Notes: generated from the sequence alone by a model not told the origin. Shown: positions 53,101 to 60,894, numbered from the stretch's first letter. The stretch: 64,000 bases of DNA from WRHT01 sp031550525 (GCA_031550525.1 JAVBON010000013.1:1-64000), one strand, 5' to 3'. Numbers and translations: made by a program.

Positions 53101-53129
53101 GCACTGTCTCTAAAAAGCGTCTTTTGCCC
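53098..53129 (-). repeat. Half copy of the palindromic repeat element (G)
   Basis: Thirty-two bases match one end of copy F (8147-8178) with two differences: TAGGCACTGTCTCTAAAAAG and onward. Neither the rest of the element nor the opposite arm is present before cbiK. The TAG at its tip is the stop codon of the TonB receptor. Confidence 0.7.
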
Positions 53130-53193
53130 ATAAAGGGCTGTCGGCCGGCGTCACCCGGCCGGAAGCCACCCCTGAAAAAAATGGAGACTTATA

Positions 53194-54063
53194 ATGAAAT
53201 CGAAATTTATTGCCTTTATATTTGTGCTTCTGCTCCTGCCGGGCTCGGCCTGGGGGGCTGGCGACAAAGCCATGGTACTGGCTATTTTCGGCGCTACGGC
53301 CGATTCGGCTGTAACCTTTGACGAGCTGGTGCCTCTGCTCAAAGAGCGCTTTCCGGATAGGGACATAGTCGTGCCCTTTACTTCCGGCATTATGCGCAAA
53401 AACATAAATGCGAAAATATCCGACCCCGCCGCCCGCGTGCTCTCGCCGGTGGAAGCATTGGAAAAGCTCAAAAACGAAGGTTACTCGGATATAGCCGTGG
53501 TAAGCACCATTCTTTTCGCGGGCACCGAGCACGACAAACTGAAGGGCGAAGTTGAAGAATTCGCGGCCAGCGTCGACGGCATAAAGGTAAACTACGTGCC
53601 GCCCCTGCTGGCCCACCGCGAGAATTTGCAGCCCGTAATCAACCTGCTGGGCAAATATATGATCCATGACGGAGCAAACATTGTAGTAACCCACGGCACT
53701 AAAGACAACCACCCGGCGGAAAAAGACTACATGCAAACCGCCATGCTTGTTGCCAAAACCTATCCTGGCGCGCGGGCGGCCAGTATTGAAGGCATACCGG
53801 CCAAAGACAGGGCCATGGAGTGGCTGGAAAAGCAGCCGGGCAATGACGTGCGCTTTGTGGTGTTTATGTTTGCCGCCGGAGGCCATGTGAATGAGGATAT
53901 AGCCTCTGATGAGGCCGAAAGCTTTTTCAGCGCCGCCCGCAAGGCGGGAAAAAACCCTTCTCTCCCGTGGCTGGACAAAGAAGCCAACCGTGTGGCGTGC
54001 CTTGGAATGGACCCAGACTACCGCCGCCTGCTGCTGGATTATTTTGCAAGCAACGTGCGCTGA
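53194..54063 (+). CDS. cbiK: Periplasmic sirohydrochlorin cobaltochelatase CbiK (CbiK-P type)
   Basis: A 289-residue class II chelatase with an N-terminal signal peptide (FIAFIFVLLLLPGSAWG). The metal-coordinating triad His167 (VVTHGTKD), Glu199 (ASIEGIPA) and His231 (AAGGHVNED) fits CbiK. Exported CbiK proteins are known in Desulfovibrio, where a periplasmic form that binds haem has been described; a role in haem or metal transport has been proposed for it. It follows the TonB receptor by 93 bp and is probably co-transcribed. The cytoplasmic biosynthetic form would be encoded elsewhere. Confidence 0.9.
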   Translation: MKSKFIAFIFVLLLLPGSAWGAGDKAMVLAIFGATADSAVTFDELVPLLKERFPDRDIVVPFTSGIMRKNINAKISDPAARVLSPVEALEKLKNEGYSDIAVVSTILFAGTEHDKLKGEVEEFAASVDGIKVNYVPPLLAHRENLQPVINLLGKYMIHDGANIVVTHGTKDNHPAEKDYMQTAMLVAKTYPGARAASIEGIPAKDRAMEWLEKQPGNDVRFVVFMFAAGGHVNEDIASDEAESFFSAARKAGKNPSLPWLDKEANRVACLGMDPDYRRLLLDYFASNVR

Positions 54064-54084
54064 TAATGTGAGATAAGTCTTTCG

Positions 54085-54115
54085 GCCTGAACGTGCTGCC
54101 AATGCGCGTTCAGGC
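54085..54115 (+). terminator. Hairpin after cbiK
   Basis: GCCTGAACG pairs perfectly with CGTTCAGGC across a 13-base loop, 22 bp past the stop codon. There is no T run. Confidence 0.5.
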
Positions 54116-54127
54116 AATAGCGTTAAC

Positions 54128-54174
54128 AACGCCTGGCCAAGGTATGCCGCTAGTTTATACCTTGGCTGGGCGTT
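54128..54174. terminator. Second hairpin between cbiK and dam
   Basis: AACGCCtgGCCAAGGTAT pairs with ATACCTTGGCtgGGCGTT with one two-base mismatch, followed by TTTT on the plus strand. Probably the main terminator of the receptor-cbiK unit. Confidence 0.65.
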
Positions 54175-54313
54175 TTGACCCTTACGCGCATAACTCGCGC
54201 CAAAATTCATGCATAGCCGCTGCCCTTGCCAGAACGGGCAAAAGTAAATAGTACTGTAGCTCAAGACCCATGTTAATTGTATAAAACCGGTTTTTCATCG
54301 CCCAAGGTGAAAT

Positions 54314-55150
54314 GTGAGCAAAAACAGTCTTGTTGCCCCAATTATCAAGTGGGTGGGCGGTAAAAGGCAATTGGCAAACAGCTTTAGCGCCTTGATGCCT
54401 TCGCCTGTAAAAAGGTATTGCGAGCCCTTTGCGGGCGGTTGCGCCTTATTGTTTCATCTTCAGCCCGAAGTTGCGCATATAAATGATATTAATGCCGATC
54501 TTATCAATGTGTACGAAGTGACGCGAGACGATGTGGAGGCTTTGATACTTGAACTGGCCGCGCACAAAAACGATTCCGCGTATTTCTACACCGTGCGCGA
54601 CTGGGACAGAGACAAAAATCTGTATGAGCGCCTCACAAGGGTTAAAAAGGCGGCACGGTTCATTTACCTTAATAAAACCTGTTACAATGGCCTGTTTAGG
54701 GTAAACAGCGCCGGTGAATTCAACACGCCGTTCGGTAATTATAAAAAGCCAAATATCGTTAACGCCCCAACACTCAGGGCGGTAAGCGCGTACCTTAACT
54801 CCGCAAGCATTCGCATAACGAGCCTGGACTACTGCGAATTGCTGGATTTTTTGGGCAAAGACGCCTTCGTTTACCTTGACCCGCCGTATGATCCGGTTTC
54901 AACAACGTCAAACTTTACCGGTTACTCCAAAGGCGGCTTCGGCAGGCACGAGCAGATAAGATTACGTGATTTCTGCATGGAGTTGGATAATCGCGGCATC
55001 AAGTTCATGCTTTCCAACTCGCCTACCGACTTTATCAAAGCGCTCTACTCCAAATTCAACATCACAACCGTGCGGGCAAAACGCGCCATAAACTCAGTAG
55101 CCTCGCGGCGCGGAGATGTAGACGAGGTAGTGGTGAGAAACTATGAGTAA
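54314..55150 (+). CDS. dam: DNA adenine methylase (Dam/DpnIIA family), orphan
   Basis: A 278-residue N6-adenine methyltransferase of the D12 class. The SAM-binding region is IIKWVGGKRQL followed by YCEPFAGGCALLF, and the catalytic DPPY motif lies in FVYLDPPYDPVSTTSNFTGYSKGGF. The family usually modifies GATC. The start at 54314 may use an in-frame GTG. The stop overlaps ATGAGTAA, beginning a 19-codon frame that ends at once, so a partner gene such as a restriction endonuclease may have been lost. No nuclease gene is present. Confidence 0.9.
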   Translation: MSKNSLVAPIIKWVGGKRQLANSFSALMPSPVKRYCEPFAGGCALLFHLQPEVAHINDINADLINVYEVTRDDVEALILELAAHKNDSAYFYTVRDWDRDKNLYERLTRVKKAARFIYLNKTCYNGLFRVNSAGEFNTPFGNYKKPNIVNAPTLRAVSAYLNSASIRITSLDYCELLDFLGKDAFVYLDPPYDPVSTTSNFTGYSKGGFGRHEQIRLRDFCMELDNRGIKFMLSNSPTDFIKALYSKFNITTVRAKRAINSVASRRGDVDEVVVRNYE

Positions 55151-55275
55151 TAACACTGCTGAAATGCAGAGCTTTTCAATAAATATTAAATTTTCGGCGT
55201 AATAAAAAGTGAATTCCTGATTTGGAATTATTACCTGAAAAATCAACTCCTCAGGGCCTAGCAGCGGCCCAGCGC

Positions 55276-55306
55276 AACAGCCCGCCGGTGTACCCGGCGG
55301 GCTGTT
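55276..55306. terminator. Hairpin between dam and the first MFS gene
   Basis: ACAGCCCGCCGG pairs with the CCGGCGGGCTGT half around a four-base loop, followed on the plus strand by TTTATAAAAAA. It lies between convergent genes and may serve both. Confidence 0.7.
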
Positions 55307-55333
55307 TATAAAAAAGACGCAATACCGTGTTAC

Positions 55334-56521
55334 CTAGCGTATGCGCACAAACCAGGCCGATGCCCCTGCCAGCAGCACAAAAGGTATACAGGCGTAACCG
55401 GCGGCACTCCAGCTAAAGCTTTCCGCCATAAAGGCGATGAATACCGGCCCCAAGAACATGCCCGTATTCTGGCCTATGGTAAGAATGGCCAGCGAGGTGG
55501 CGGCTTCTTCATGCGGCACCAGCTCAGGAGCTGCGGCAAAGGTAGGGGTAACGGCCAAAGCCGATAACATTGCGAACAGAGTATAGCAGACTATGCCCAT
55601 TTGCCCCGGCACGAATAAAAAGGCAAGAAAACCCGCTGCCAAAAAATACGGAATAGACATGCAGAGCCTGCGGCTGCCTGTCTTGTCGGAAATTACCCCG
55701 CCCAGAACAACCGCGACCATGCAAAGGGCCATAACCACGCTTACTGTTAAAGAGGCTGTTTCCGGCGTGTATTTGGCAACATTTTCAAAAAAGGTGGGCA
55801 TAAAAGTGTTCAGGCCTATGCTAACCGCGTTGATGGCCCCGAATGAAAGCGCAATAAGCCAGGGATCGCGCTTTTTAAGCGCCCTGCGCATATGCTCCAG
55901 CTCTTTTTTGGTATCCACGGCCTCTGCTTTTGCGCCCTCCGGCATTCTGAACAGCACTATATAAAGCGCCAGCAGCAGTACGGAATACCCCGCGCCCATC
56001 CACCATACCCAGCGCCAGTGCAGCAGGCTGCTAAGGCGCGGCGCTATAAGATAGGTGGAGATCATGCCGATGGGAACCCACAAAGCCCACAGGCCCATTG
56101 GCAGGCCGCGTTTTTCCGCCGGAAACCAGGCCGCGATAATAGCTGGGGCCATAATGGACATAAAACACATGCCAATGCCCTCAAGCACGCGGCTGAACAG
56201 CAGCAGCGGCATGGCATCGGTCATTGCGCCCAGCACGCTCCCCAGCGCCAGACAGGCCAGCGCTATAACACCGGAATTTCTCGGCCCGAGCCTGCCCAGC
56301 ACAAAGCCGGAAGGCAACGCCAAAGCCACGCCCACAATGGAAAATACCGACATAAGCCAACCGGCGCTGGTAAGGCTTATGCCGAAATGCCCCCGTATGG
56401 CCGACATAATGGGCGGCACCTTGGCCATATTAAGCGGCGCCGCCACGCTGACAAAAAACACCAGCGCCAGAATTACCCACGCATAGCCCGGCACCTGGGC
56501 CGACTTACCGTTGGTTTGCAT
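55334..56521 (-). CDS. MFS transporter, paralogue 1
   Basis: A 395-residue, 12-helix major facilitator protein. The A-motif-like loop after helix 2 reads GFVLGRLGPRNSG, and the N-terminal PLNMAKVPPIMSAIRGHFGISLTSAGWLMSVFS is shared with the next MFS gene. The pattern resembles the cyanate/nitroimidazole or oxalate:formate branches of MFS, but the substrate cannot be read. GAGGAG precedes the ATG. It is clearly homologous to the gene at 56875 along its whole length and has the same length. Confidence 0.87.
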   Translation of the reverse strand: MQTNGKSAQVPGYAWVILALVFFVSVAAPLNMAKVPPIMSAIRGHFGISLTSAGWLMSVFSIVGVALALPSGFVLGRLGPRNSGVIALACLALGSVLGAMTDAMPLLLFSRVLEGIGMCFMSIMAPAIIAAWFPAEKRGLPMGLWALWVPIGMISTYLIAPRLSSLLHWRWVWWMGAGYSVLLLALYIVLFRMPEGAKAEAVDTKKELEHMRRALKKRDPWLIALSFGAINAVSIGLNTFMPTFFENVAKYTPETASLTVSVVMALCMVAVVLGGVISDKTGSRRLCMSIPYFLAAGFLAFLFVPGQMGIVCYTLFAMLSALAVTPTFAAAPELVPHEEAATSLAILTIGQNTGMFLGPVFIAFMAESFSWSAAGYACIPFVLLAGASAWFVRIR

Positions 56522-56570
56522 TGCAAAAACTCCTCATGAAAAACAGGGGGCGGCCCAAGAGGGGCCGATT

Positions 56571-56687
56571 CTCGTAAAAAATCCTCCAACAAAGTCAAAA
56601 AGACTTTTAAAGTCATTCCATGATTGTATTTTTACCTCGCTTGACATCACTCCTGCTCTGGCTGCGTCAGAGAACAAAAATCCTGAT
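56571..56687 (-). repeat. Decayed remnant of the palindromic repeat element (H)
   Basis: Read on the minus strand it starts GGATTTTTGTTCTCTGACGCAGCCAGAG, joining the left-core sequence directly to right-core-like sequence, and ends with GTCTTTTTGAC and GGAGGATTTTTTACGAG. The order is scrambled relative to intact copies. It lies next to copy D, between the two MFS genes. Confidence 0.4.
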
Positions 56688-56710
56688 TGGCCGGCATAAC
56701 CGCAACCCTG

Positions 56711-56876
56711 AATAGTGTAGTCCCGAGGAGGATTTTTGTTCTCTGCCAAGGAAAAAGGTCTTTTTATTGAGTGAGTGTACTCTTACGGTACTCGACCGAA
56801 ATAAAAAGACTTTTTGACGCAGGCAGAGCAGGCGCGGCCTGTGCGAGGCAAAAAGACCCTCGTGACTACACTATCT
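56711..56876 (+). repeat. Palindromic repeat element, copy D (short form)
   Basis: About 166 bp. Outer arms ATAGTGTAGTCCCGAG and CTCGTGACTACACTAT pair. Inner stem GGTCTTTTTATT pairs with AATAAAAAGACTTTTTG. The left core is TTTTTGTTCTCTGCCAAGGAA and the right core TTTGACGCAGGCAGAG, here followed by a GC-rich insertion (56827-56846). It lacks the long inner module of copy C although its arms are almost the same. Its tip supplies the TAG stop codon of the second MFS gene. Confidence 0.78.
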
Positions 56877-58062
56877 AACGCATCTTCATGCGCCAAACCG
56901 CCCCTGCGGCCAGCAGCACAAAAGGCATGCAGGCATACATGGCTATTACCCACCCGGCGCTCTCCACCATTACGGCAAAGAACAGAGGCCCCAAAAACAT
57001 GCCTACGTTCTGACCCAGCGTGAGGACGGCCAGGGAGAAAGGGGCCTCGTCCGGCGGCACTATTTCCGTGGCAGCGGTAAAAATCGGGGTTATGCTCAGG
57101 CCGCCAGCAAAGCCCATGCCCCACATGGTGGCAACTACGCCGTAACCCGGCAGATAAAAAACACCCATTATGACCACACAGGACAAAAAGGCGAAAACTA
57201 TGCACTTTTTGCGCGTGCCCAGTTTGTCGGAAAGCACTCCGCCCCATATAACCGAAACAAAGGTAACGGCCAGCATGCCGCTGACCAGAAGGCTGGCCGT
57301 TTCCGGCGAAAAACCGCGCTCCGCCTCCAGATACCTTGGCATATAAGTGCTGAGCGACACGCCCATAACGTTATACGCGCCAAAGGCCAAGGCCAAAAGC
57401 CAAGGGTCGCCCCTTTTCATGGTTTGGCGCATTTTACGCAATTCCTCGCGCGTATCCGGCGCACCGGTTGCCGGGCCTTCCGGCATTCTGAAAAACAGCA
57501 GGTACAGCGCAAAAATGAGCACGCTGTAAAAAGCGCACAGCCACCATACATGCTGCCAGTGAAAAAGCGCGGCCACACGCGGGGCCAGAATAAACACTAT
57601 TATGGTTCCGGCAGGCACCCATATGGCCCATATGCCCATGGGCAAACCGCGCTTTTCCGGCGGAAACCATGCCGATATTGCCGCCGGAGCAAGAATGGAC
57701 ATAAAACACATGCCAGCCCCTTCAAGCACCCGGCTGAGCATAAGAATAACAAAAGAATCAGTAGTGGCTCCCAAAAAACTGCCCGCCGCCAGAACGCCCA
57801 AGGCCACCAATCCGGTTGTTTTCGCGCCCATGCGGCCCATAAAAAAACCGGAGGGCAGCGCCAAAAACGCGCCTACAATGGCAAAAACAGACATAAGCCA
57901 GCCCGCGCCCGTAAGCCCAACCTCATAATGCTTCATAAGCGGGCTCATAAGCGGCGGCACCTTGGCCATGTTAAGCGGGCCGGCCATGCTGGCGAAAAAA
58001 ATCAAAGCAAGAATTACCCAGGCATAGGGGCTGACCGTGCCCGGAGCTTTGCCGCTTGTCAT
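56875..58062 (-). CDS. MFS transporter, paralogue 2
   Basis: A 395-residue, 12-helix MFS protein very similar to the gene at 55334: the shared PLNMAKVPPLMSPLMKHYEVGLTGAGWLMSVF, GFFMGRMGAKTTG and LSRVLEGAGMCFMSILAPAAISAWFPPEKRGLPMG stretches are the clearest. Substrate unknown. CGGAG precedes the ATG. The TAG stop codon lies in the terminal bases of repeat element D. Divergent from fdhE. Confidence 0.87.
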   Translation of the reverse strand: MTSGKAPGTVSPYAWVILALIFFASMAGPLNMAKVPPLMSPLMKHYEVGLTGAGWLMSVFAIVGAFLALPSGFFMGRMGAKTTGLVALGVLAAGSFLGATTDSFVILMLSRVLEGAGMCFMSILAPAAISAWFPPEKRGLPMGIWAIWVPAGTIIVFILAPRVAALFHWQHVWWLCAFYSVLIFALYLLFFRMPEGPATGAPDTREELRKMRQTMKRGDPWLLALAFGAYNVMGVSLSTYMPRYLEAERGFSPETASLLVSGMLAVTFVSVIWGGVLSDKLGTRKKCIVFAFLSCVVIMGVFYLPGYGVVATMWGMGFAGGLSITPIFTAATEIVPPDEAPFSLAVLTLGQNVGMFLGPLFFAVMVESAGWVIAMYACMPFVLLAAGAVWRMKMR

Positions 58063-58232
58063 TGCAACTCCGAATGTGTGTTAAACCGTGGCCCGCACTG
58101 CGGGGGAGGATTTTTCGCAACGCCGTCCGTATTGGCGGAGCGCCCGCAATAATCGCGGGCATGGCTTGACGGCGGAACCGGCTGAGAATAACAAAAAGAA
58201 ATCACCTTTAACAAAACCGAACCGGAGATAAA

Positions 58233-59114
58233 ATGCCAACACCTCAGGCATGTCTGGAAAAATTCGAGCAAAAGCTTACGCAGCTTTACCAATGCGGCCA
58301 CCTGCCAAGCGAGCTTATATCAGTTATAGATCAGGTAAGCCGCCTGCAAATCGAATATGCCTTTAACATAAAGGCGGATGATTTCAATGCGCCCATGCCG
58401 CCATTATGCGAAGCTCAAAAACACGTGCTGGGCATGCCGCTGCTGCCCAAGGCAAATTATATACACGCTTCCGGCATTACGCATGAACTGCTGGATAAAA
58501 TCATGCAGGTTCTCTCGGCCCTGCCACAGCCCATGCCCATACTGGTGGAAGGCATGCGCGAGCACTTGAAAGTGGACGAATACTGCCGCGACCTTTTTTG
58601 CGACCGGGTGGAAACAGCGCCGCCGGCCAAAGAAGGCGGCTTTTCACCCTCTTACTTTTTACGCTTCGCGCTCTTGAGCGCCCTTGCGCCATCAATAAAC
58701 TACCTTACCCGCGAGGCAGCCAAAAAACACGATGGCGGCATGGCCTGGAATTACGGTCATTGCCCCATCTGCGGCAGCATGCCGCTTATGCACTACGGCC
58801 TGCCCGGCGCGCAAAACGTTTTTGCAGCCTGTTCTTTTTGTAACTATGAGTATATGGTGCCGCGCAACCTATGCCCGGTGTGCAACAGCGCAAACATTGA
58901 GCAAAACGAGCTTCAGAGCGCCGATAAAACAGCCGGGCCGGAATATTATTTTTCAGTCTGCGCCGACTGCGGCCACTACATAAAAATAGCCGAACACACC
59001 AGAATTAAACACACTTTTATAGCCCCGCTGGACGACTTGTGTTCTTTATCACTAGATTTGGCGGCAAGGCAAATGGATTTTTCGCGCATCAGCTATTCCG
59101 CATGGTCCTTTTAA
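58233..59114 (+). CDS. fdhE: Formate dehydrogenase accessory protein FdhE
   Basis: A 293-residue FdhE, a rubredoxin-like accessory protein needed for active formate dehydrogenase. Its signature is paired Cys motifs in the second half: CPICGSMP, CSFCNYEY, CPVCNS and CADCGHYIK, which bind iron in E. coli FdhE. GGAG precedes the ATG. mobA follows 25 bp later, fitting a molybdo-/tungsto-enzyme maturation operon. The formate dehydrogenase itself is not in the window. Confidence 0.92.
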   Translation: MPTPQACLEKFEQKLTQLYQCGHLPSELISVIDQVSRLQIEYAFNIKADDFNAPMPPLCEAQKHVLGMPLLPKANYIHASGITHELLDKIMQVLSALPQPMPILVEGMREHLKVDEYCRDLFCDRVETAPPAKEGGFSPSYFLRFALLSALAPSINYLTREAAKKHDGGMAWNYGHCPICGSMPLMHYGLPGAQNVFAACSFCNYEYMVPRNLCPVCNSANIEQNELQSADKTAGPEYYFSVCADCGHYIKIAEHTRIKHTFIAPLDDLCSLSLDLAARQMDFSRISYSAWSF

Positions 59115-59139
59115 CCGCGCTATACCTATAGAAACAGCC

Positions 59140-59910
59140 ATGCCAGCCAAATCACAGCAAAATGGTATTATTTCATGCGGCGCTCCGGAAATTTGCGGAG
59201 TGGTGCTGGCTGGTGGCCTAAGCAAACGGCTGGGCCGCGACAAAGCCGCCCTGCGCCTAAGCGGTTACGGCGCGGCAGACGCCTCCGCCAACAAGGCCCC
59301 TTGCGCCACATGCAAAGCTGCCGATGCCGCCCCAAATGCCTGTAGCGAAGCCGTACACTCCCGTAGCGGCGAAGACGCTAACGCCGCCATTACCGAAACC
59401 GTTGGACCTGACCTTTTAAACCGAACAGCCTTGCTGCTGCAAGGCCTTGTGCCGCGCGTGCTCATTGCCGGGCGCGCCCAGGCCGGTTTTGAGCACATTG
59501 ACGACGAGCGCCCAGGCATTGGCCCGGCCGGGGCCATTGCCACGGCCTTGCGCCACACCGGCCAACCCTGCCTGGTACTATCCTGCGACCTGCCCTTTAT
59601 GGACGCCCCAACCCTTACCCGCCTGCTGGAGGCCAGAGCCGCCCGCCCGCCGCGCGCCTTGCTTACCGCCTGGCGTTGCGCCCAAACCGGCAACGTGGAG
59701 CACCTTGCCGCCATATACGAACCGGCTGCTCTGCCCCTGCTGGACGCCAGCCTTGAGCGCGGGCTGCCCAAAATATCCCTCATCCTGCCCCGCGAGCGCC
59801 AGCACTGCCTGGACTATGCCCCGGAAGAAGCCCTGCCCTTTTTCAATATAAACTACCCAGCGGATTTGCTGCTGGCGCGCAAGTATTTGGAGTTGCTGAA
59901 GGAGCGTTAA
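59140..59910 (+). CDS. mobA: Molybdenum cofactor guanylyltransferase MobA
   Basis: A 256-residue MobA, which attaches GMP to molybdopterin to form the guanine dinucleotide cofactor used by formate dehydrogenases. The signature VVLAGGLSKRLGRDKAALRL is near residue 15, and LVLSCDLPFMDAPTL supplies the metal-binding Asp. An Ala/Asn/Cys-rich stretch of about 55 residues after LRLSGYG has no counterpart in compact MobA proteins I know. The ribosome binding site is weak. The pairing with fdhE is functionally coherent. Confidence 0.9.
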   Translation: MPAKSQQNGIISCGAPEICGVVLAGGLSKRLGRDKAALRLSGYGAADASANKAPCATCKAADAAPNACSEAVHSRSGEDANAAITETVGPDLLNRTALLLQGLVPRVLIAGRAQAGFEHIDDERPGIGPAGAIATALRHTGQPCLVLSCDLPFMDAPTLTRLLEARAARPPRALLTAWRCAQTGNVEHLAAIYEPAALPLLDASLERGLPKISLILPRERQHCLDYAPEEALPFFNINYPADLLLARKYLELLKER

Positions 59911-59990
59911 ATCAAGATGAAAAGACGGGATAAGGGCGACATTGCGGCGGCTGGCACACGCGCGGCGATTGCATAAAAAACTTGCACGGT

Positions 59991-60141
59991 TAGGCTGTGT
60001 CGGCATTTAGAGTGATTTTGCTCTCTGGTAAGGAAGCAAGGCTTTTAACCGAAAGAGTATACTCTTACGGTATTCGACTGAGTGGCAAAGCCTTGCTGAC
60101 GCATGCAGAGGGAAAACGCGCCTGAATGTCGACACAGCCTA
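59991..60141 (+). repeat. Palindromic repeat element, copy E (short form)
   Basis: About 151 bp, 80 bp after mobA. The ends TAGGCTGTGTCGGCATT and AATGTCGACACAGCCTA pair nearly perfectly. Left core TTTTGCTCTCTGGTAAGGAA; right core TGACGCATGCAGAGGGAAAA. Inner stem GCAAGGCTTT/AAAGCCTTGC and apex AGTATACTCTTACGGTATTCG are shared with copy A. It lies between two convergent genes. Confidence 0.78.
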
Positions 60142-60182
60142 GCCGCTCCCCAATTGCCGATTATTCAGCCTATAAAAATATC

Positions 60183-60512
60183 TCACTCATTATTTTCCGT
60201 TTCATGCGGAAAGGTTAACTCAAAGGGGAAAAACTCCTCCAACTGATGCTTAACGCCAAGTACAAGTGCAATACCAGCGATGGAATCGAACCGGTAAGCA
60301 ATGGAATAACCCCTTTTACCAAAAGGAACGGTCATAATACGGTATTCGCCGTCAATAACAGGGTAAAACTCCGGATTTTTTCCCAGTTGTCTTATCGCGT
60401 CATCTATAACAATACCGGCGTTTACAGCGGTACCCGGATCAACTTTTTCCAAAAATCTGAAAAGCCTGTCAACATCGTCAATGGCCGCTTCGGACAGGAA
60501 TATTCTAATCAT
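60183..60512 (-). CDS. RelE/ParE-superfamily toxin
   Basis: A 109-residue ParE/RelE-like protein: MIRIFLSEAAIDDVDRLFRFLEK, then NPEFYPVIDGEYRIMTVPFGKRGYSIAYRFD and VLGVKHQLEEFF, the usual beta-sheet and C-terminal pattern. Its ATG at 60512 lies inside the end of the antitoxin gene (8-bp overlap), the classic antitoxin-first arrangement. Whether it targets gyrase or ribosome-bound mRNA cannot be told. The long upstream extension of the frame to 60626 is spurious. Confidence 0.85.
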   Translation of the reverse strand: MIRIFLSEAAIDDVDRLFRFLEKVDPGTAVNAGIVIDDAIRQLGKNPEFYPVIDGEYRIMTVPFGKRGYSIAYRFDSIAGIALVLGVKHQLEEFFPFELTFPHETENNE

Positions 60513-60801
60513 CGGCGGAGATCTTTCCGGCTGTAGGGCGCAAATCGGAATTACCGCCGGAACGTAACCACACCGAGGCTTCATCAAACGGCACCGCAAG
60601 ACCCGTTTGCCTGAACCGCTGGTCACTCATGCGCGCAGCCAGGAGCAGCTCATCAATATGCCGCTGTCTGGCTATAAAATGTTTTACAGCCTTCTTCACA
60701 AGTTGCGACTTTGAGATGTCCAGCTCCTCCGAAATTTGATCAATCTGCTGGCCCAACTCCACCCCGAACCGAACCGAGAATATACTTGCGTCTTTTGCCA
60801 T
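60505..60801 (-). CDS. Ribbon-helix-helix antitoxin (ParD/CopG-like)
   Basis: A 98-residue protein. The N-terminal ribbon-helix-helix is ASIFSVRFGVELGQQIDQISEELDISKSQLVKKAVKHFIARQ; the rest forms a toxin-binding tail. It probably neutralises the ParE-like toxin encoded next and represses the operon. A GAGGGGAT site precedes the ATG. Confidence 0.86.
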   Translation of the reverse strand: MAKDASIFSVRFGVELGQQIDQISEELDISKSQLVKKAVKHFIARQRHIDELLLAARMSDQRFRQTGLAVPFDEASVWLRSGGNSDLRPTAGKISADD

Positions 60802-60894
60802 AATCCCCTCCCTGGCCAGGTTACAATGTCACACAGGCTGCGAAAATGTCAAGGCAGCCACACTTTCAATACCTTACAGTATATTCTTACACGC

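Noticed and set aside
53110..54264. 384-codon minus-strand frame opposite cbiK
   Set aside because: The plus strand encodes CbiK with its metal triad; the antisense translation has no domain.
60280..60300. GGAATCGAACCGG resembling a tRNA T-loop complement
   Set aside because: It lies inside the ParE-like toxin coding sequence and no cloverleaf can be built around it.
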